64,000 nucleotides of DNA. Source: Calycina herbarum (taxonomy: Eukaryota; Ascomycota; Leotiomycetes; Helotiales; Pezizellaceae). The stretch covers positions 107,708 to 171,707 of the forward strand of contig LLEY01000134.1 in assembly GCA_001414485.1 (NCBI GenBank), read 5' to 3'. The position numbers and the translations under genes were made by a program. The notes beneath the pieces are model-generated. The model saw nothing but the letters and a program-made list of their open reading frames with translations, was not told where the DNA came from and made no database searches. Position 1 is the first letter of the stretch; the number at the start of each line of letters is the position of its first letter. Below, piece by piece: positions 60,011 to 64,000 of this stretch.

Positions 60011-63000
60011 GTTAACTATAGTTAACTTCCTATATATATTAGCTCTATCAGTTATAGAAGCTATTAGAGTACCTATAATATATCGTCTATATAACGAGCT
60101 AAAAAAAGCCGTATAGGCTAAATCGAGCTTATATATAGTGTTGTTATACTAACCTAAGTTCTATAGCCTACTAAGCGTAGAATCCAAATATCCTTAAGCT
60201 ATAAGTGTGTACGAAGGCTAGTACTATTAAGTATCTGCCGCTGTTAGCATCGTCACCTCTAAGAAAGAGAGGCTTCTTACGAAGTTCGATATTTAACGTT
60301 AATTAACAAATATACTAGCCTCGTTATTAAGAGCAGGGTAATACGAATTTAAGGTCTATAGCAGAGGAGGAGGTAAGGCCCTTTTATAGTTACATACTAT
60401 AGAACTAATATAAGTTAACTATAGTTAAGATCAGCTACGTACTTACCTTTACAAGTTTCGTATAGCCTAACGCTTAAAGTAGTAACTTTCCTTACCTTTC
60501 TATTTCCTCTTATAATAGTAAGGTAATAGTAGGTTATATAATCTTTATTATAGAGAGAGCAATCGTACAGCTATACTCTTATTATTATTATCGTTGTTTT
60601 AGTAAACTTCTAGTAGCGCTTCAAAGTATTAGTATTATATTCACCTTTATAAAAGTAAGTAAGGTTCTAAAGTAATTAGCGATTACGTATAAAAGAGATC
60701 GATCTTCGCGTTTAGAGTAGGATTAGCGTACTAGTTAAAGTAGTAGATAAAGCACTTCTATCTATATTACACGCTACGTATACTAAGATTATATATAGTA
60801 TTATTATACTAACCTAAGGTCTATAGTAAGGGAGGAGGAGGGGAACTAAGTAAATAAAAGATAATTAGCAGAGGCTTAGGTAAAATAATACTTATAGTCG
60901 ACACAAGTATAGAAGAGAACTATATAGCTATATAGGTATAGACGACGAGATCGAGAGAAGGGGGAGTTATAGTACTTATAGAACAAAGGTAATAGATTTA
61001 TTATTGTTTTTTTATACTTCGTAGTTTATAGTTATAGTAAAGTATAAGAGTAGAAGAGGTTTCATTTTAGCGCTAGTACACGCTAGTACAGCGGAGCGAG
61101 GGCAGGCTCTTATATTATTAGAGTAAACACCCCCCCCCTCCCCGGCTCTTTTCAGGTTAGCGCTAACATTTTAACTATAGTTAACTTCCTCTCTATATAT
61201 AAGAGATCCGATATAACTTTAACAGAGGCTTATCCTATTCGCTTATAGGCTATTTACTCTTCTTTCCTATTACTCTATACTACTAAGTCTTATAAGCTTC
61301 TATATATATATCTAAAGCACTGAACCTTAAAGTAAATATTACTATAGATACCTTAATATTAAGAGAACCTGCTTATAAAATATTTACTCCTTAACCAGAC
61401 ACCTATATACTACCAGGTCTGTTAAGTGCTTATGAATAAAGCTAGCGTACCTGCTTAAGAAGCAAACATAGCTACCTAACACCTACACACTACTAGGTCT
61501 ATTAAGTGTCTATGAATAAAGCTAGTATATACGCTTAAGAAGGAAACATAGCTATAGTTACTTAATTATAGAAAGCTAGAATATTATAGTTAATAAGGAT
61601 ATCTAATCCTATAAACAGATGTTAGCTATATATATGCCTTATAAATATTCTACCTATTCTCTCTTACTATTTTATTTCACTAACGTTAGTCCTTCTAGTA
61701 ATAATTAAGGAATCTTAACTATCTCTTATAGACTAGGGTTAATTATTTCTTCTAGCTTATAGATTCTTATACTAGTAACTTATGAAAATTGTTCCTGTTT
61801 TCTAGAGAGAGCGATTAAGAATCGACAGCCGTATATAAACTATTACTAGATATATAGGTAATCAGATATAGTTTCTTAATACCTAGTAGCCTAAGGAAAT
61901 ATAACTCGGTATAAAATAAATCATAGATCGACCTATCTACTACTGATTAGCTTAGCTCTATTATAAGAGAATATTTTAAACGTTTAAGTAATAAAGTATA
62001 GTACTACTAAATGTCCTACGTAGTTATAATATTATATTTAAACCTCTACCTACTTTCTATTTTATACATTAGCCTATTAGATAATATTAAGCTTTATAGA
62101 GTTAGCCTAGAGTTTGTCTAGAAAACTAAGAAGAATTTAAAGCTTAATATTCTTTAAAATCTATTTAGTATATAAGTAAATCAAGTTAACTATAGTTAAC
62201 TTAGTAATATAGTATAATACTAAATAAGAGCTTTTAGACTTCTTAAGTAAGAGGTAAATAAACCTATCTAGATAACTAATCCCCTACTTCTTAACAAACG
62301 TATACGTAGAATGCTATACTTAATCTAGTTTATATTTATATATTATATCTATACTATAAGCTAATAGTACTCCTGGTCTAGCTATAAGATCTAATAGACA
62401 ACCCTTCTAGAGAACATCACTATAGAGGGCTAGAAACTCTCTAAAACTCAGCGACTAGATAAAGCGAACGTTATATATAAGCCTAAGTAATATACTCTCC
62501 CTATCCCTCGATAGACAGACCTAATCGCCTAGTAGAATAAACTTTAACAATATAGGACAAGGTAATCCTATAGATCTAAACTACTATAGGTTTCTTCTTC
62601 TAGTACCCTTTCTTATGTTTTTATTATAAGGAAAATTCGATTACCTACTTAAAGTAGTAGACTCTACTTAGTCCTCTGTTAAAGTCTTTATTAAATAAAA
62701 ACCTTACTTTAAAATATAAGTCGTAGTTGTTTTAGAAACATAGACGTAACATTTCGCAATAATTAGTAGTCTATAATATATTATTTATATAGGCTTACTA
62801 ACATAGGTTATTCTATCTAAGATTAGAATTTAGAGTATTAAAATAAAGGCCTTAGTACTATAGTAGGACCTCTAATACCCTTAGACCTACTACGGTAGAG
62901 CGTTACACTTTATTCTCTTTCTAATTAGCTATAAGGTAACGAGATCTAGATTCTAATATATAAGCGTAGTACTACGCCACAGCCCGTCTCTTAAATCTAT

Positions 63001-63901
63001 AACTTTAATTCTAGTACGTTTACCTAGAATATATTTATACTATTTTCTTAATATAATAATACTAACTAATTATTTAAATACTACTCTAATATTTTTCTTA
63101 AGTAGGTTCTTAAATATAAATCTTAGATTAATATATTATACTCTATCTTAAACTTAAAACTATAAATAGAGTAGTAGTTTAATTATTAGGTATTCTACCT
63201 TAAGTATACCTTAGAGAAAGTTAACTATAGTTAAAAAAAACTTCTAGCCTAAAAAGACTACCTAACCCGATTAGGACTAGCTTTAACGCTAAATGTTAGT
63301 ACTAAAATTACTAGCCTTATATTCTTTCTACGTCTCGTCTTTTACTTTTTTTCTTCCTTCTTTAACCTCTACCTCTACCTCTACCACTTACGTCGATCTA
63401 TAAGTTATTCCTATCTTATACTCTCCTATAATCTCTCTATAGATCTATATATAATTCTAGCATCCTACGATATTATAGAAGTATAACAATCTTATACCTT
63501 ACCTTTACGCTTCTCGCTGCCCTAGTTAAGTACGTTACACGTCTCCCTTCTTACGTTTACTATACTCCTCTATATCCTTATCCCTTACCTTTTTAAGCCG
63601 ATTAATAACTATAGTTAACTTATATACAATTAGCCTCCCTTCCTACTATAGACCAAGGGTTAGCGTTGTTCCTGTCGTTTTTTCGCCGCGCTCCTCTTAT
63701 TCTTACTTATATAAACCTACTATTCCACCTCCTAAGAATTATCTAGCTAACTTAACTATAGTTAACTTTATTTAAAAACGCCCTTTACTAATAAAATCTA
63801 TACGCCTAAGTAGCTTCTAGCATAGGTCCTTCTTCTTTAATACCCGTCTTTAGTAGTAGCCTAGAACCAGAACTAGATCTAATTATTTTAGATACTACTA
63901 A
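60011..63901. other. Terminal subtelomeric sequence without recognisable genes
   Basis: AT-rich and RIP-like, with six or seven copies of the palindrome, a run of nine C at 61130-61138 beside a ggttagcgctaac inverted motif, an 80-bp tandem duplication (61401-61560), and a partly repeated segment (ttatactaacctaag at about 60145 and 60807). No long frame is recognisable on either strand. Confidence 0.5.
61401..61560 (+). repeat. 80-bp tandem duplication
   Basis: The unit starting acctatatactaccaggtct at 61401 recurs at 61481 (acctacacactactaggtct). It includes gtctatgaataaagctag and cttaagaag and has a few substitutions. Confidence 0.8.
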
Positions 63902-64000
63902 TTAGGGTTAGGGTTAGGGTTAGGGTTAGGGTTAGGGTTAGGGTTAGGGTTAGGGTTAGGGTTAGGGTTAGGGTTAGGGTTAGGGTTAGGGTTAGGGTTA
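63902..64000 (+). repeat. Telomere, (TTAGGG) about 16.5 units
   Basis: Uninterrupted TTAGGG repeats to the last base, G-rich strand 5'-to-3' toward the right end. This is the standard ascomycete telomere repeat and shows that the window reaches a chromosome end. Confidence 0.98.

Larger units (their letters stand above)
54362..63768. repeat. Dispersed palindrome AAGTTAACTATAGTTAACTT, about 12 copies
   Basis: Exact or near-exact copies lie at 54362, 54783, 55204, 56360, 57690, 60009, 60412, 61171, 62183, 63218, 63605 and 63751. Those at 54783, 55204, 56360, 60009 and 62183 are identical, perfect 20-bp palindromes. I noticed none in the first 54 kb. Copies at 56360 and 57690 lie inside the helicase relic. 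The copy at 54362 keeps GTCAAC in one arm, so the pre-RIP form may have been GTCAACTGCAGTTGAC-like. Confidence 0.8.

Noticed and set aside
61121..61145. C9 run as regulatory element
   Set aside because: Isolated homopolymer in degraded subtelomeric DNA with no associated gene; may also be a sequencing-sensitive site.
1..64000. tRNA or rRNA genes
   Set aside because: I found no cloverleaf with conserved T-loop and no rRNA-like stretch on reading; a covariance-model scan would be needed to exclude degraded ones.

Overview
This window is the right end of a chromosome of a filamentous ascomycete (Pezizomycotina). It finishes in about 16.5 TTAGGG units (63902-64000) with the G-rich strand running outward. 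Almost everything outside one island is transposon sequence saturated with C-to-T changes at CpA (TG and CA turned into TA, and Trp/Gln/Arg codons into stops). That is the signature of repeat-induced point mutation (RIP). The island at about 11.6-24.5 kb has ordinary composition, introns of 45-78 nt with GTAAGT-type donors and CTAAC/CTGAC-like branch sites, and intact long frames.

Layout. 1-8767: an old Ty3/gypsy chromovirus (B) split by a full copy of a related element (A, target duplication AGAAG), plus a 183-bp solo LTR. 9384-9624: a solo LTR of family C on the minus strand. About 9.65-11.65 kb: ORF1 of a Tad1-like LINE with no ORF2. 12.1-24.3 kb: the gene island. 24943-30861: a minus-strand gypsy element (E, target duplication ATATT). 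31343-46764: another copy of the A family (D, target duplication TTACT), with a gag-only LTR element (F) inserted in its 5' LTR and a different gypsy element (C) in its pol. 46.8-48.6 kb: a hAT transposase relic hit by a solo LTR and then by a 592-bp TRIM. 49209-49706: an OrsD-type zinc-finger gene fragment. 49711-54016: a third A-family copy (G), broken in pol. From about 54.03 kb a distinct subtelomeric module starts at a short interstitial TTAGGG tract. It carries 421-bp tandem repeats, a RIP-ruined SNF2-type helicase gene and about twelve copies of a 20-bp palindrome, and runs to the telomere.

The island reads as an innate-immunity / heterokaryon-incompatibility cassette. It has (i) a 285-aa protein I read as a fungal gasdermin-like pore-former with a short acidic C-terminal tail; (ii) directly upstream on the same strand, a DUF7580-like plus subtilisin (S8) protease, the arrangement known from Podospora HET-Q1/HET-Q2; and (iii) divergently from the protease, a roughly 2,028-aa NLR with C2H2 fingers, an NB-ARC-like P-loop module, a HET-E/HNWD-type NACHT and 12 near-identical WD40 repeats. 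A broken DUF7587-like gene closes the island. The inferred logic is WD40 sensing, then protease activation, then removal of the gasdermin tail, then membrane pores and cell death. The gasdermin assignment and the NLR link are inference; the protease and NLR calls rest on motifs visible in the sequence.
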